In this document: positions 7,578 to 15,234 of the stretch, piece by piece
Layout of the letters: every line of letters begins with the position of its first letter
Position numbering within the stretch: position 1 is the first letter of the stretch
Assembly: GCA_030147905.1 (NCBI GenBank)
Contig: JASBUM010000472.1
Coordinates: 1-16,498, forward strand
Direction of reading: 5' to 3'
From: Acidimangrovimonas sp.
Lineage (GTDB): Bacteria > Pseudomonadota > Alphaproteobacteria > Rhodobacterales > Rhodobacteraceae
DNA length: 16,498 nt
Made by a program: the position numbers and the translations under genes
Notes under the pieces: generated by a model
The model's database searches: none
Told to the model about the DNA's origin: nothing
Seen by the model: the letters and a program-made list of their open reading frames with translations, nothing else

Positions 7578-8354
7578 ATGACAGCTAACATTCCGTTTCC
7601 CGCTTTGGGTCTGACACGGCTTCGCCGGGGTCCGATCGTGGTGGCGCTGCTGCTGGCGAGCGTGGTGGCCGGTTGCGCCGCACCGAACGGCAAGTCGCGC
7701 TTCAACGACCCCTACGAGAAGCAGAACCGGGAAAACCACGCGGCCAATATCGCGCTGGACAAATCTGTGATCCGGCCGGTTTCGCAGGTCTACGGCAAGG
7801 CCATGCCGGGGCCGTTGCGCCGCGGCGTGACGAACCTGTCGAACAACTTCGCCCTGCCGTCCTATGTGATCAACGACCTGCTGCAGGCCAAGATCTATGC
7901 CGCGGCCGACAATTCGCTGCGCTTCGCGGTCAACACGATCTTCGGCATCGGCGGCATCTTCGATCCCGCGGGGGCCATGGGTCTGACCGCCAAGCGCAAT
8001 GATTTCGGCGAGACGCTGTTTGTCTGGGGCGCGCCCGAGGGCGCCTATCTGGAGTTGCCGGTGCTGGGCCCCTCGACCGAGCGGGACGTGGCCGGCAAGG
8101 TCGTGGATGCGGTCGCGGATCCGCTGCGCTTCGTCCTGCCGCGCGACCTGCGCCGTCTGCCGCTGACCACCGAGGTGGCCTCAAAGCTCAACGATCGATA
8201 TCGTTTCTCGGGTACCGTCGATTCGCTGCTGTACGGATCGGCCGACAGCTATGCGCAGATGCGCCTGCTGTATCTGGAAAAGCGCCATTTCGAGATCGGC
8301 CAGAAATCGGCGAGCGCCAACTACAACCCCTACGAGGACCCCTATGCCAAATGA
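7578..8354 (+). CDS. mlaA: MlaA (VacJ) family outer-membrane lipoprotein
   Basis: 258 residues with a lipoprotein signal: basic TRLRRG, a hydrophobic stretch and the lipobox VVAGC, giving lipid-modified Cys33. The MlaA fold follows with FNDPYEKQNRENHAANIALDK, PLRRGVTNLSNNFALPSYVIND, RFAVNTIFGIGGIFDPA and YLELPVLGPSTERD, then a C-terminal region rich in Tyr and Asn. MlaA is the outer-membrane component that removes mislocalised phospholipid from the outer leaflet and hands it to periplasmic MlaC. The ATG at 7578 is chosen over an in-frame start at 7488 because only it places the signal peptide at the N-terminus. It is divergent from the type I exporter and overlaps mlaC by 11 bases. Confidence 0.95.
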   Translation: MTANIPFPALGLTRLRRGPIVVALLLASVVAGCAAPNGKSRFNDPYEKQNRENHAANIALDKSVIRPVSQVYGKAMPGPLRRGVTNLSNNFALPSYVINDLLQAKIYAAADNSLRFAVNTIFGIGGIFDPAGAMGLTAKRNDFGETLFVWGAPEGAYLELPVLGPSTERDVAGKVVDAVADPLRFVLPRDLRRLPLTTEVASKLNDRYRFSGTVDSLLYGSADSYAQMRLLYLEKRHFEIGQKSASANYNPYEDPYAK

Positions 8355-8949
8355 TCTGACGCGACGCAGCCTGATCGCCGGCCTGGCGGCCGGCTCTGCC
8401 GCCCTGGCCCTGGCCAGGCCGGCGCTTGCGCTGGACACCGCTTCGGCACGGGCGCTGATCGGGCGGCTGGTGGATGACATCAACCGCATCATCAACTCGG
8501 GCGAATCCGAACAGCAGATGTTCAAGGATTTCGAACAGGTGTTCAACAAGTATTCGGACGTGCCGGTGATCGCCCGTTCGACCCTGGGCATCGCCGCGCG
8601 CAGCGCGACGCCGGCGCAGATGAAGGCCTATACCGAGGCTTTCACCGGTTATATCTCGCGCAAGTACGGCCGGCGCTTCCGCGAGTTCATCGGCGGCAAG
8701 ATCACCGTGGTCAGCGCCCAGAAGGTCAACGGCTTCTATTCCGTCGATTCGGTCGCCAAGCTGCGCGGCGAGGCCCCCTTCGACGTGCGCTGGGACGTCT
8801 CGGACCGCAGCGGCCGCGACCTGTTCTTCAACATCGTGATCGAGGGCATCAACATGCTTGCCGCCGAACGCACCGAGATCGGCTCGATGCTGGACAAGAA
8901 CGGCGGCAACATCAATGCGCTGATCGCCCTGCTCAAGAAATCCGGCTGA
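8344..8949 (+). CDS. mlaC: MlaC/Ttg2D family periplasmic phospholipid-binding protein
   Basis: 201 residues. The N-terminus has TRRSLIAG followed by a hydrophobic stretch ending PALA-L, so export is likely, with cleavage after residue 29; the twin Arg suggests possible Tat use. The mature part has the MlaC pattern: FKDFEQVFNKYSDVPVIARSTLG, QMKAYTEAFTGYISRKYGRRFREF, and a final DLFFNIVIEGINMLAAERTEIGSML. MlaC ferries phospholipid between MlaA and the inner-membrane MlaFEDB transporter, which is not in the window. The start has GAGGA (8334-8338) 5 bases upstream, inside mlaA, and overlaps that gene by 11 bases, so the two are coupled. Confidence 0.94.
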   Translation: MPNDLTRRSLIAGLAAGSAALALARPALALDTASARALIGRLVDDINRIINSGESEQQMFKDFEQVFNKYSDVPVIARSTLGIAARSATPAQMKAYTEAFTGYISRKYGRRFREFIGGKITVVSAQKVNGFYSVDSVAKLRGEAPFDVRWDVSDRSGRDLFFNIVIEGINMLAAERTEIGSMLDKNGGNINALIALLKKSG

Positions 8950-9075
8950 CGGGCGACGATCGGCTGCAGCTGCGCGAGGCGGTCGCGATCCGCCCGGCTG
9001 CGGGCTGACGCGACTGCCGATGACGGGACCGGCGGGCGGGGCCTATGGTGCCCCCTCCCGGCCGCAGCCCAGCAT

Positions 9076-9120
9076 CCCGGTGTCGTTACCCCCCCCGGAT
9101 CCCCCCGGTGCCGTTATCCC
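9076..9120. repeat. Imperfect 28-base-spaced repeat in the mlaC/PBP1A spacer
   Basis: CCCGGTGTCGTTACCC at 9076-9091 recurs as CCCGGTGCCGTTATCCC at 9104-9120, and a shorter echo GTTGCCGTTTCGG follows at 9121-9133. The rest of 8950-9218 shows no coding character. Confidence 0.5.
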
Positions 9121-9160
9121 GTTGCCGTTTCGGATCCCGCGGGCGACCGGAGCGGGGCGA

Positions 9161-9182
9161 CCGGCCCGCACGGCCGGGCCGG
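9161..9182. terminator. Candidate terminator hairpin between mlaC and the PBP gene
   Basis: A perfect 8-base stem CCGGCCCG (9161-9168) pairs with CGGGCCGG (9175-9182) across a 6-base loop. It lies between two convergent genes, where a bidirectional terminator is expected. There is no T-tract, so it is only a candidate. Confidence 0.4.
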
Positions 9183-9218
9183 GCAGCCCCGCCGGCCCAC
9201 TTGGCGTCTTTCACGCGA

Positions 9219-11429
9219 TCAGTTGCGCCCGGCGAGCCCCCCGAGAATATTGTTCAGGATCCGGCTGATGACGGTGTTTCCGGGCACTTTCGGCGCCGGC
9301 GCGGCCGCGGGGGCGGCCTTCTGCGCCGGCAGGGGCGTGATCATCGGCAGCGGTTTCGGCGGCAGGTTCAGTTCCTTGTCCACCGTGGCCATCGTGTCGT
9401 GCCAGATCTCGGCCGGGAGGCTGCCGCCGGTGATGCGTTTCATCGGCGAGTTGTCGTCATGCCCGACCCAGACGCCCATGATGTAATCGCTGGTGAAGCC
9501 GATGAACCAGGCATCGCGCCAGTTCTGGGTTGTGCCGGTCTTGCCGGCAGCCTCGCGATCGGGGAGCTTCGCGCGCGTCGCCGTGCCGCCGTTCACGACC
9601 TGGTTCATCATGTAGACCAGCTCGCCGTCGGCCTGGGCGGAGATCACCCGTTGTCCCGGCGTCGCCGCGCGGTCCACCAACGGTGTGCTCTCGCCGCGCA
9701 GGCTGACCGAGCGGATGGCATAGGGCGCCACCGAAACCCCGCCGTTGAGAATGCCTGCATAGGCTCCGGTCATGTCCAGAAGCGTGGCCTCGGAGGCACC
9801 CAGCGCGATCGCCGGCCCCTTGGCGAGCGGGCTCTTCACGCCGAAGCCATGCGCGACCTTGGCGACCATGTCGCGCCCGACCGCCTCGGAGACCTTCACC
9901 GCCGGGATGTTGAGCGAATCCTTCAGCGCAGTGGTCAGGGTGACCACGCCCTTGAAGGTGCGTTCGTAGTCGAGCGGCTTCCACGGGCCGGATCCGGGGA
10001 TGTTGATCGTCAGCGGGGCATCGTCCACCAGATCGTTGGGGCTGTAGCCCATGTCGAGTGCCGCGCCGTAGACGAAGGGCTTGAATGACGAGCCGGTCTG
10101 GCGCAGGGCCTGGGTGGCGCGGTTGAACGCGCCGGCCGCCTGCATCTTGCGCCCGCCGATCATCGCGCGCACCGCGCCGTCGGGCGACATCACCACCGCC
10201 GCCACCTGAATCTTCGATTTCTTCAGCCCCGGTTGGTCGAAGACCTTTTGCACCGCCGCCTCGGCCGCGGCCTGGATCCGCGGATCGAGCGTGGTCTGCA
10301 TCACGACGTCCTCGGTCGTGTCGCGGGTCAGGAAGCTCGGCGCGCTTTCCATCACCCAGTCGGCGAAATAGCCGCCCGCCTTGGTCTTCGCCGGATCGGC
10401 GAGCTGCGCGGGGTGGCTGCGGGCGTAATCGGCCTGCTGCGGCGTGATGTATTTTTGCTGTTCCATCAGGCCGATGATGACATTGGCCCGGTCCTGCGCC
10501 CGCGCGAGATTGTTGGTGGGCGCGTAATAGGACGGCGCGCGCAGCAAGCCCGCAAGCATCGCCGCCTCGGCCGGGGTCACCTGGCTCGCATGTTTGCCGA
10601 AATAGCGTTCGGCCGCCGCCTCGAAGCCGCGCGTGCCGGCACCCAGGTAGACCCGGTTGATATAGATCGTCAGGATCTGGTTCTTGGGATATTTGGCGTC
10701 CATCGCCAGCGCGTAGGGCACCTCGCGGATCTTTCGCCACAGCGAGGAGACGCGGCAATCCGCCTGATAGGCGGCCTCGGTCTTCCAGACCTTGGGGTCA
10801 TAGGGCCGGCCCATGCACAGCAGCTTGGCCACCTGCTGCGTGATGGTCGAGCCGCCGTTGCCCTCGAAGGGGCCGCGTCCGGCGCGGATGTTGATGATCA
10901 TCGCGCCGATGATGCCGCGCGGCGAAACGCCGAAATTCGAATAGAAGCGGCGATCCTCGGTGGCGACGATCGCATCCTTCAGATAGGGCGAGATCGAGGT
11001 CGCGGTGACGGTGCCGCCGAAGGTCTGGCCGCGCCAGGCGAAGGGCTTGCCGGTATCGTCGAGCATGGTGACCGAACCGCGGACCCGCCCGTCGAGAAGC
11101 GTCTTCGCCGGGGGCATGGTGCTGTAGTCGTAGACCGCGGTCAGGAATATGACGAAGGCGATCATCACCGCCCCGCGCCACGCCAGCGCCCAGAAGCCGC
11201 GCATGACAGCGACGAGCGCCGCCCACAGATGGCCGAGCGGCCCGCGCGGCGGACGCCGCGACCCGCCGCCCTGTCCACGCCGCCGCGTCCCCTTTCCGTT
11301 GCCGCCGCTCGACGTCTTCGCCCCGGTTCCGGCGCGCGGCCCGCCCTTGCCTCTGGTCTCTTGCGTCTTCTTCGCGGCCTTTGGCCGGGTCGCCACCAGC
11401 GGCGGCCTCCTGCGGGTGTTGTCGGTCAT
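9219..11429 (-). CDS. mrcA: Class A penicillin-binding protein 1A (transglycosylase/transpeptidase)
   Basis: 736 residues. A basic, Gly/Lys/Arg-rich cytoplasmic tail (1-65) precedes one membrane anchor (about 85-100). The GT51 glycosyltransferase domain shows the catalytic Glu in VATEDRRFY (E158), GGSTITQQVAK (192-202) and the RKIREVPYALAMD and YINRVYLGAGTRGFEAAAERYFGK blocks. The transpeptidase domain has SSFK (nucleophile S447, K450), SLN (505-507) and KTG (630-632). It polymerises and cross-links peptidoglycan in the periplasm and is a beta-lactam target. The C-terminus ends in a Pro/Ala-rich linker and a short hydrophobic segment. The start at ATG 11429 has a weak ribosome site. It is a single gene, divergent from glnK and convergent with mlaC. 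Confidence 0.95.
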   Translation of the reverse strand: MTDNTRRRPPLVATRPKAAKKTQETRGKGGPRAGTGAKTSSGGNGKGTRRRGQGGGSRRPPRGPLGHLWAALVAVMRGFWALAWRGAVMIAFVIFLTAVYDYSTMPPAKTLLDGRVRGSVTMLDDTGKPFAWRGQTFGGTVTATSISPYLKDAIVATEDRRFYSNFGVSPRGIIGAMIINIRAGRGPFEGNGGSTITQQVAKLLCMGRPYDPKVWKTEAAYQADCRVSSLWRKIREVPYALAMDAKYPKNQILTIYINRVYLGAGTRGFEAAAERYFGKHASQVTPAEAAMLAGLLRAPSYYAPTNNLARAQDRANVIIGLMEQQKYITPQQADYARSHPAQLADPAKTKAGGYFADWVMESAPSFLTRDTTEDVVMQTTLDPRIQAAAEAAVQKVFDQPGLKKSKIQVAAVVMSPDGAVRAMIGGRKMQAAGAFNRATQALRQTGSSFKPFVYGAALDMGYSPNDLVDDAPLTINIPGSGPWKPLDYERTFKGVVTLTTALKDSLNIPAVKVSEAVGRDMVAKVAHGFGVKSPLAKGPAIALGASEATLLDMTGAYAGILNGGVSVAPYAIRSVSLRGESTPLVDRAATPGQRVISAQADGELVYMMNQVVNGGTATRAKLPDREAAGKTGTTQNWRDAWFIGFTSDYIMGVWVGHDDNSPMKRITGGSLPAEIWHDTMATVDKELNLPPKPLPMITPLPAQKAAPAAAPAPKVPGNTVISRILNNILGGLAGRN

Positions 11430-12073
<644 letters not shown>

Positions 12074-12103
12074 CGCTCAGGATCAGGGGAAAGAGATAGC
12101 GAC

Positions 12104-13411
12104 ATGTCCAAGCTGAACAAAATCATGGGACTGGCCGCCGCCGCCACGCTGCTGGCGGCGCTGCCGGCGCTGGCGCAGTCGGCGCCGGCCAAGATCGATG
12201 CCGGCGATACCGCCTGGATGATGACCTCGAGCGCGCTGGTGCTGTTCATGACCCTGCCGGGGTTGGCGCTGTTCTACGGCGGTCTCGTGCGGTCGAAGAA
12301 CATGCTGTCGGTGCTGATGCAATGCACCCTGATTTCGGCACTGGTGATGGTGATCTGGGTGCTTTGGGGCTATTCGATCGCCTTCGGCGGCGCAACCTCG
12401 CCCTTCTGGGGCGGCTTCGGCAAGCTGTTCTTGTCCGGCGTCGGGGTGAAGTCCGTGTCCGGAACGATTCCCGAATATGTGTTCATCGTCTTCCAGATGA
12501 CCTTTGCCGTCATCACGCCGGCGCTGATCATCGGCAGCTTCGTCGAGCGGATCCGCTTCTCGGCGCTGCTGCTGTTCATCGGCCTGTGGGTGACCTTCGT
12601 CTACTTCCCCATCGCCCATATGGTCTGGGACGGATCGGGGCTGTTCTTCAAGATGGGGGCGATGGATTTCGCCGGCGGCACTGTGGTGCATATCAACGCG
12701 GGCATCGCGGCACTGGTCGGAGCATTGGTGATCGGCAAGCGCGTGGGCCTTGGCCGCGACAACATGGCGCCCCATTCGATGACGCTGGCGATGGTCGGCG
12801 CGTCGATCCTGTGGGTGGGCTGGTTCGGCTTCAACGCGGGTTCGGCGCTGGCGGCGAACGATACCGCCGCGCTGGCCATGATCAACACCTTCGTCGCGAC
12901 CGCCGCCGCCGTGCTGTCCTGGTCCGCCGTCGAGGCGATCACCCGTGGCAAGGCGTCGATGCTGGGGGGGATTTCGGGCATGGTCGCGGGATTGGTCGCG
13001 ATCACCCCGGCCTGCGGCTTTGTCGGTCCGATGGGCGCGGTTGTCCTTGGCCTGATCGTCTCGCCGATCTGCTACTTCTTCGTCACCACGGTGAAGACCA
13101 GGTTCGGCTATGACGACAGTCTCGATGTCTTCGGCGTGCATGGTATCGGCGGGATCACCGGCGCGATCCTGACCGGGGTCTTCGCCTCGACCGCGTTCGG
13201 CGGGGTGGGCTATGCCCAGGGGCAGACGATGGCGGGCCAGCTCATGGTGCAGATCGCGACCGTCGGGACCACGATCGTGTGGTCGGGCGTGGTGTCGTTC
13301 ATCCTCTACAAGCTGGTGGACATGACGATCGGTCTGCGCGTGAGCAACGACGCCGAGCGCGAGGGGCTCGATCTTCATTCGCACGGCGAGGCCGCCTATC
13401 ACATGACCTGA
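12104..13411 (+). CDS. amtB: Ammonium transporter AmtB
   Basis: 435 residues with a cleavable signal (ALAQSAPA near residue 22-28) followed by the eleven-helix Amt fold. Recognisable elements: FYGGLVRSKNMLSVLMQ, the periplasmic Phe-gate region VFIVFQMTFAVITPALI (F130), AHMVWDGSG (W175), AMDFAGGTVVHINAG with D188 and the first pore His (H196), and DVFGVHGIGGITGAILTGVFA with the second pore His (H346). It takes up ammonium at low concentration and is closed by non-uridylylated GlnK. The ribosome site is GGGGAAAGAG before the ATG. It is co-transcribed with glnK and ends at a hairpin terminator. Confidence 0.97.
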   Translation: MSKLNKIMGLAAAATLLAALPALAQSAPAKIDAGDTAWMMTSSALVLFMTLPGLALFYGGLVRSKNMLSVLMQCTLISALVMVIWVLWGYSIAFGGATSPFWGGFGKLFLSGVGVKSVSGTIPEYVFIVFQMTFAVITPALIIGSFVERIRFSALLLFIGLWVTFVYFPIAHMVWDGSGLFFKMGAMDFAGGTVVHINAGIAALVGALVIGKRVGLGRDNMAPHSMTLAMVGASILWVGWFGFNAGSALAANDTAALAMINTFVATAAAVLSWSAVEAITRGKASMLGGISGMVAGLVAITPACGFVGPMGAVVLGLIVSPICYFFVTTVKTRFGYDDSLDVFGVHGIGGITGAILTGVFASTAFGGVGYAQGQTMAGQLMVQIATVGTTIVWSGVVSFILYKLVDMTIGLRVSNDAEREGLDLHSHGEAAYHMT

Positions 13412-13475
13412 GGTCGGGCCTCCTGCGGACAGGGGCGGGGCCGCGCTGCCCCGTCCCGCCGTGGCCGGAAAGACA

Positions 13476-13511
13476 AAGGCGCCTGCCGGTGGGGTTTCCG
13501 GCGGGCGCCTT
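13476..13511. terminator. Bidirectional terminator between amtB and the HAD gene
   Basis: AAGGCGCCTGCCGG (13476-13489) pairs with CCGGCGGGCGCCTT (13498-13511) across an 8-base loop, with one wobble. On the minus strand the stem is followed by a T-rich run (TTTGTCTTT), so it should stop the HAD transcript well; on the plus strand the tail is short. It sits 65 bases after the amtB stop. Confidence 0.75.
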
Positions 13512-13615
13512 CATCGCTCCGGCTTGCTGCTGATCGGCGGGCGCCGCCCCTGCCGGGATACGCCATCCTGTGGCGGGCTATCCTCCGGACGGGAAGCGGG
13601 CAGCGCCGTCATGGT

Positions 13616-14320
13616 TCAGACCGCGGCCGCCGGCCATCTGGCGATGATCCGTTCGGCGAGGGCATGCATGTCGTCGACGATGATGTCCGGCACCGGCACG
13701 CCCGCGGCAAGCATTTCCGCGTTTCCCGGCCGTCTCACCAATGCAGCCGCACAACCCGCGGCCTGTGCGCCGATCGTATCCCACAGGTGGCATGCGACCA
13801 TGCACAGCCCTGCCGGCTCGGTCCCCAGTGTCGCCGCGACGGAGCGATAGGTTTCCGGCGCGGGCTTGAACCGGCCGACCGCATCCACGCTGAAGGCGCG
13901 CTCGAAATATTCGCCGAGCCCCGCACGATCGAGCGCAGAGGGCCCCGCCGCCGGTGGGGAATTGGTCAGCGTGACCAGCCGGAACCCTGCGGATCCAAGC
14001 CGCCGGAGTGCGGGCGCCGCATCCGGATGCGCCGGCATCGCCGCGATCCGCTGCTTCAACTCGTCGATGTCGGCATCCGTCACCGTCACCCCCGAGGTTG
14101 CGGCCACCATGCGCAGGCTGCCCGCCGCGAGTTCGCCGAACGGCGTGTAGAGGCCGGACAGGGTCAGCGCCTCGGAATAGAGGATGAGCTGGGCGAACCA
14201 TTCCCGCATCTTCGCGCCGTCGCCAAAGCAGCGCACGAAAAGCGGCGTGACCGACTCGAGGTCGAGCAGCGTCTCGTTGACGTCGAAGACGATGATCGGC
14301 CGGCGGTCGGATCGTTGCAT
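13616..14320 (-). CDS. HAD hydrolase, haloacid dehalogenase type II family
   Basis: 234 residues. The HAD nucleophile motif is FDVNETLLD (D13), motif II LTNSP (119-122), motif III Lys in FKPAPETYR (K152), and motif IV VACHLWDTIGAQAAG (D181). MREWFAQLILYSEAL in the cap is the place where type II L-2-haloacid dehalogenases carry their substrate-binding Arg (here R39). Family members release halide from L-2-haloacids with inversion. In motif IV the VSSNAWD run of characterised dehalogenases is replaced by VACHLWD, so dehalogenase activity is not assured. The ribosome site before ATG 14320 is weak. It converges on amtB and lies downstream of the Gln-rich gene, separated by two hairpins. Confidence 0.9.
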   Translation of the reverse strand: MQRSDRRPIIVFDVNETLLDLESVTPLFVRCFGDGAKMREWFAQLILYSEALTLSGLYTPFGELAAGSLRMVAATSGVTVTDADIDELKQRIAAMPAHPDAAPALRRLGSAGFRLVTLTNSPPAAGPSALDRAGLGEYFERAFSVDAVGRFKPAPETYRSVAATLGTEPAGLCMVACHLWDTIGAQAAGCAAALVRRPGNAEMLAAGVPVPDIIVDDMHALAERIIARWPAAAV

Positions 14321-14464
14321 GGGATGATATCTTTCCGTCCCCGGTGGCCGGCCGGATCCCGCTCGTCGGCTGAATCGTCAGACAAGACCGGACGGCCGCT
14401 CCGGTTGCCGCGCAATGATGGGGCGCACCTTGCTGTGGCGCACGCGCGTCATTCTTGCCCGTCA

Positions 14465-14498
14465 GCCGCCACGGCGCAAGGTCTGACGCCGTGGCGGC
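14465..14498 (-). terminator. Second hairpin of a tandem pair after the Gln-rich gene
   Basis: GCCGCCACGGCG (14465-14476) pairs perfectly with CGCCGTGGCGGC (14487-14498) over a 10-base loop. It lies 23 bases from another perfect hairpin's stop-proximal arm system. It could be a back-up terminator or a structured RNA end; no T-tract follows. Confidence 0.5.
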
Positions 14499-14503
14499 GG
14501 GGA

Positions 14504-14531
14504 CCGGGCAGACAGGAGGGCGTCTGCCCGG
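14504..14531 (-). terminator. Terminator hairpin just after the Gln-rich gene
   Basis: CCGGGCAGAC (14504-14513) pairs perfectly with GTCTGCCCGG (14522-14531) over an 8-base loop, starting 14 bases past the stop codon of the minus-strand gene. The position suits a terminator, though no U-tract follows. Confidence 0.6.
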
Positions 14532-14544
14532 CTCCGTTCACGCC

Positions 14545-14817
14545 TTAGCGCGTCGGGTTGCCCTTCGGCCCGTGTTCGCCGGAGCGCCCGTCGTGTTCGC
14601 GGTGTTGATCGCCGGCGGGGGTCTTGCCCGTGCCGGACGACCCGTCGCGGCGCGCTTCGCCCTGCTGCTGCTGCTGTTGCTCACGCTCGGGCTGGCGCTG
14701 GCCCTGCTGCTGTGCCTGCTGCTGGCGCTGCTGGTCGTGGGGTCCGTCGGACCCTCCGGACGTCTTGCGCGAGTCCTGGGCACGGTCCTGGCCGTGCTTT
14801 TCGTTGGAGTTGTTCAT
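14545..14817 (-). CDS. Gln/Gly-rich hydrophilin-like small protein, unknown function
   Basis: 90 residues, not recognised by homology. It has 19 Gln and 14 Gly, many charged residues and His, and no Leu, Ile, Val, Phe, Trp, Tyr or Cys at all, so it should be fully disordered and soluble. Gln runs occupy residues 29-52. Gene reality is supported by AAAGGAG exactly 7 bases before the ATG, a GGAAC-N17-GTT promoter further upstream, and a perfect hairpin after the stop. Proteins of this composition (hydrophilin-like) are often induced by osmotic or desiccation stress; that role is inference from composition and promoter. It is divergent from the EcfG-type sigma gene. The Leu-rich frame on the opposite strand is its antisense shadow. 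Confidence 0.75.
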   Translation of the reverse strand: MNNSNEKHGQDRAQDSRKTSGGSDGPHDQQRQQQAQQQGQRQPEREQQQQQQGEARRDGSSGTGKTPAGDQHREHDGRSGEHGPKGNPTR

Positions 14818-14824
14818 CGGTTTG

Positions 14825-14831
14825 CTCCTTT
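14825..14831 (-). promoter_or_regulatory. Strong ribosome binding site of the Gln-rich gene
   Basis: AAAGGAG with a 7-base spacer to ATG 14817. It is the best Shine-Dalgarno sequence in this part of the window and fixes the start of an otherwise unrecognised gene. Confidence 0.8.
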
Positions 14832-14850
14832 AGACCGGTGGAACCGTGCA

Positions 14851-14875
14851 AACAGTGGAGCCCGTCTATTGTTCC
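14851..14875 (-). promoter_or_regulatory. EcfG-type promoter of the Gln-rich gene
   Basis: On the minus strand GGAAC (14875-14871) is followed after 17 bases by GTT (14853-14851), equal to GGAAC-N16-TGTT. The known consensus for EcfG sigma factors is GGAAC-N16/17-CGTT. The -10 part lies 33 bases before the ATG, leaving room for a short leader with the ribosome site. The -35 part is one arm of a 16-base palindrome. Confidence 0.65.
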
Positions 14876-14886
14876 CGATCGGGAAC
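14871..14886. repeat. Perfect 16-base palindrome GTTCCCGATCGGGAAC
   Basis: The palindrome contains a GGAAC element on each strand. The minus-strand copy has a correctly spaced GTT; the plus-strand copy has none. It may be an operator or simply a paired promoter element. Confidence 0.7.
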
Positions 14887-14955
14887 CGCTGTGCCTCTGC
14901 TATGGCGACAATCGGCCTGCCGCCGGCTGCTGCTGCCAGTGTGATCGCGCGGCGC

Positions 14956-14981
14956 GGAACGATGTGGATCGCCGCCGCGTT
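14956..14981 (+). promoter_or_regulatory. EcfG-type promoter of the sigma factor gene
   Basis: GGAAC at 14956-14960, 17 bases, then CGTT at 14978-14981, a full match to the EcfG consensus GGAAC-N16/17-CGTT. It points at the sigma gene, implying positive autoregulation, and predicts a transcript start near 14990 and a leader of about 245 bases. Confidence 0.7.
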
Positions 14982-15046
14982 TCCTATTCGCTGCACTCTA
15001 GATGTCGCGCGCGCGAGGCGCCGGGGATGCCAGCGGCCGCTCCAGA

Positions 15047-15075
15047 CCGGGCGGGGTCGGGTGAAACCCGCCCGG
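15047..15075 (+). other. Strong hairpin in the sigma gene leader
   Basis: CCGGGCGGG (15047-15055) pairs perfectly with CCCGCCCGG (15067-15075) around an 11-base loop. It lies about 57 bases after the predicted transcript start and 160 before the ATG. It could attenuate transcription or be a structural part of the leader. Confidence 0.5.
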
Positions 15076-15219
15076 CCGGCAACGAAACCGATGACGGTCG
15101 CGCCTGTCCGTGCACCGCATCTGGGCACCGCATCCGGGCCGGGCCCGCGCCGCACCCGCCGTCGTGACGACGCTGGTCGGCGACAGGACGGGCGAACCGT
15201 CTTCTGATCTGTCTGCCCT

Positions 15220-15228
15220 GGAAGGAAG
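15220..15228 (+). promoter_or_regulatory. Ribosome binding site fixing the sigma gene start
   Basis: GGAAGGAAG lies 6 bases before ATG 15235 and supports this upstream start over the in-frame ATG at 15265, which has no such site. Confidence 0.65.
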
Positions 15229-15234
15229 AACGAC

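Larger units (their letters stand above)
14876..15234. other. Intergenic region and long leader of the EcfG-type sigma gene
   Basis: No gene is supported between the Gln-rich gene's promoter and the sigma start. Short frames here (ATG at 15003, 20 codons; ATG at 15028, 46 codons) lack ribosome sites and do not resemble NepR. The region holds the sigma gene promoter at 14956-14981, a hairpin at 15047-15075 and the ribosome site at 15220-15228. Confidence 0.6.

Noticed and set aside
9071..9135. Short repeats considered as a CRISPR remnant
   Set aside because: Only two imperfect copies of about 16 bases with a 12-base gap; there are no spacers of CRISPR size and no cas genes.
14956..14981. RpoE-type (TGATC...) promoter for the sigma gene
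   Set aside because: No such pair with the right spacing was seen, whereas a full GGAAC-N17-CGTT match is present.
15003..15168. Short plus-strand frames in the sigma leader considered as nepR
   Set aside because: They encode 20 and 46 residues without ribosome sites and lack any NepR-like helical pattern.
14455..15207. A 250-codon plus-strand frame with a very Leu-rich, membrane-like stretch
   Set aside because: The Leu run is the antisense of the CAG-rich Gln tract of the minus-strand gene; the frame has no ribosome site, crosses two hairpins and both stress promoters.
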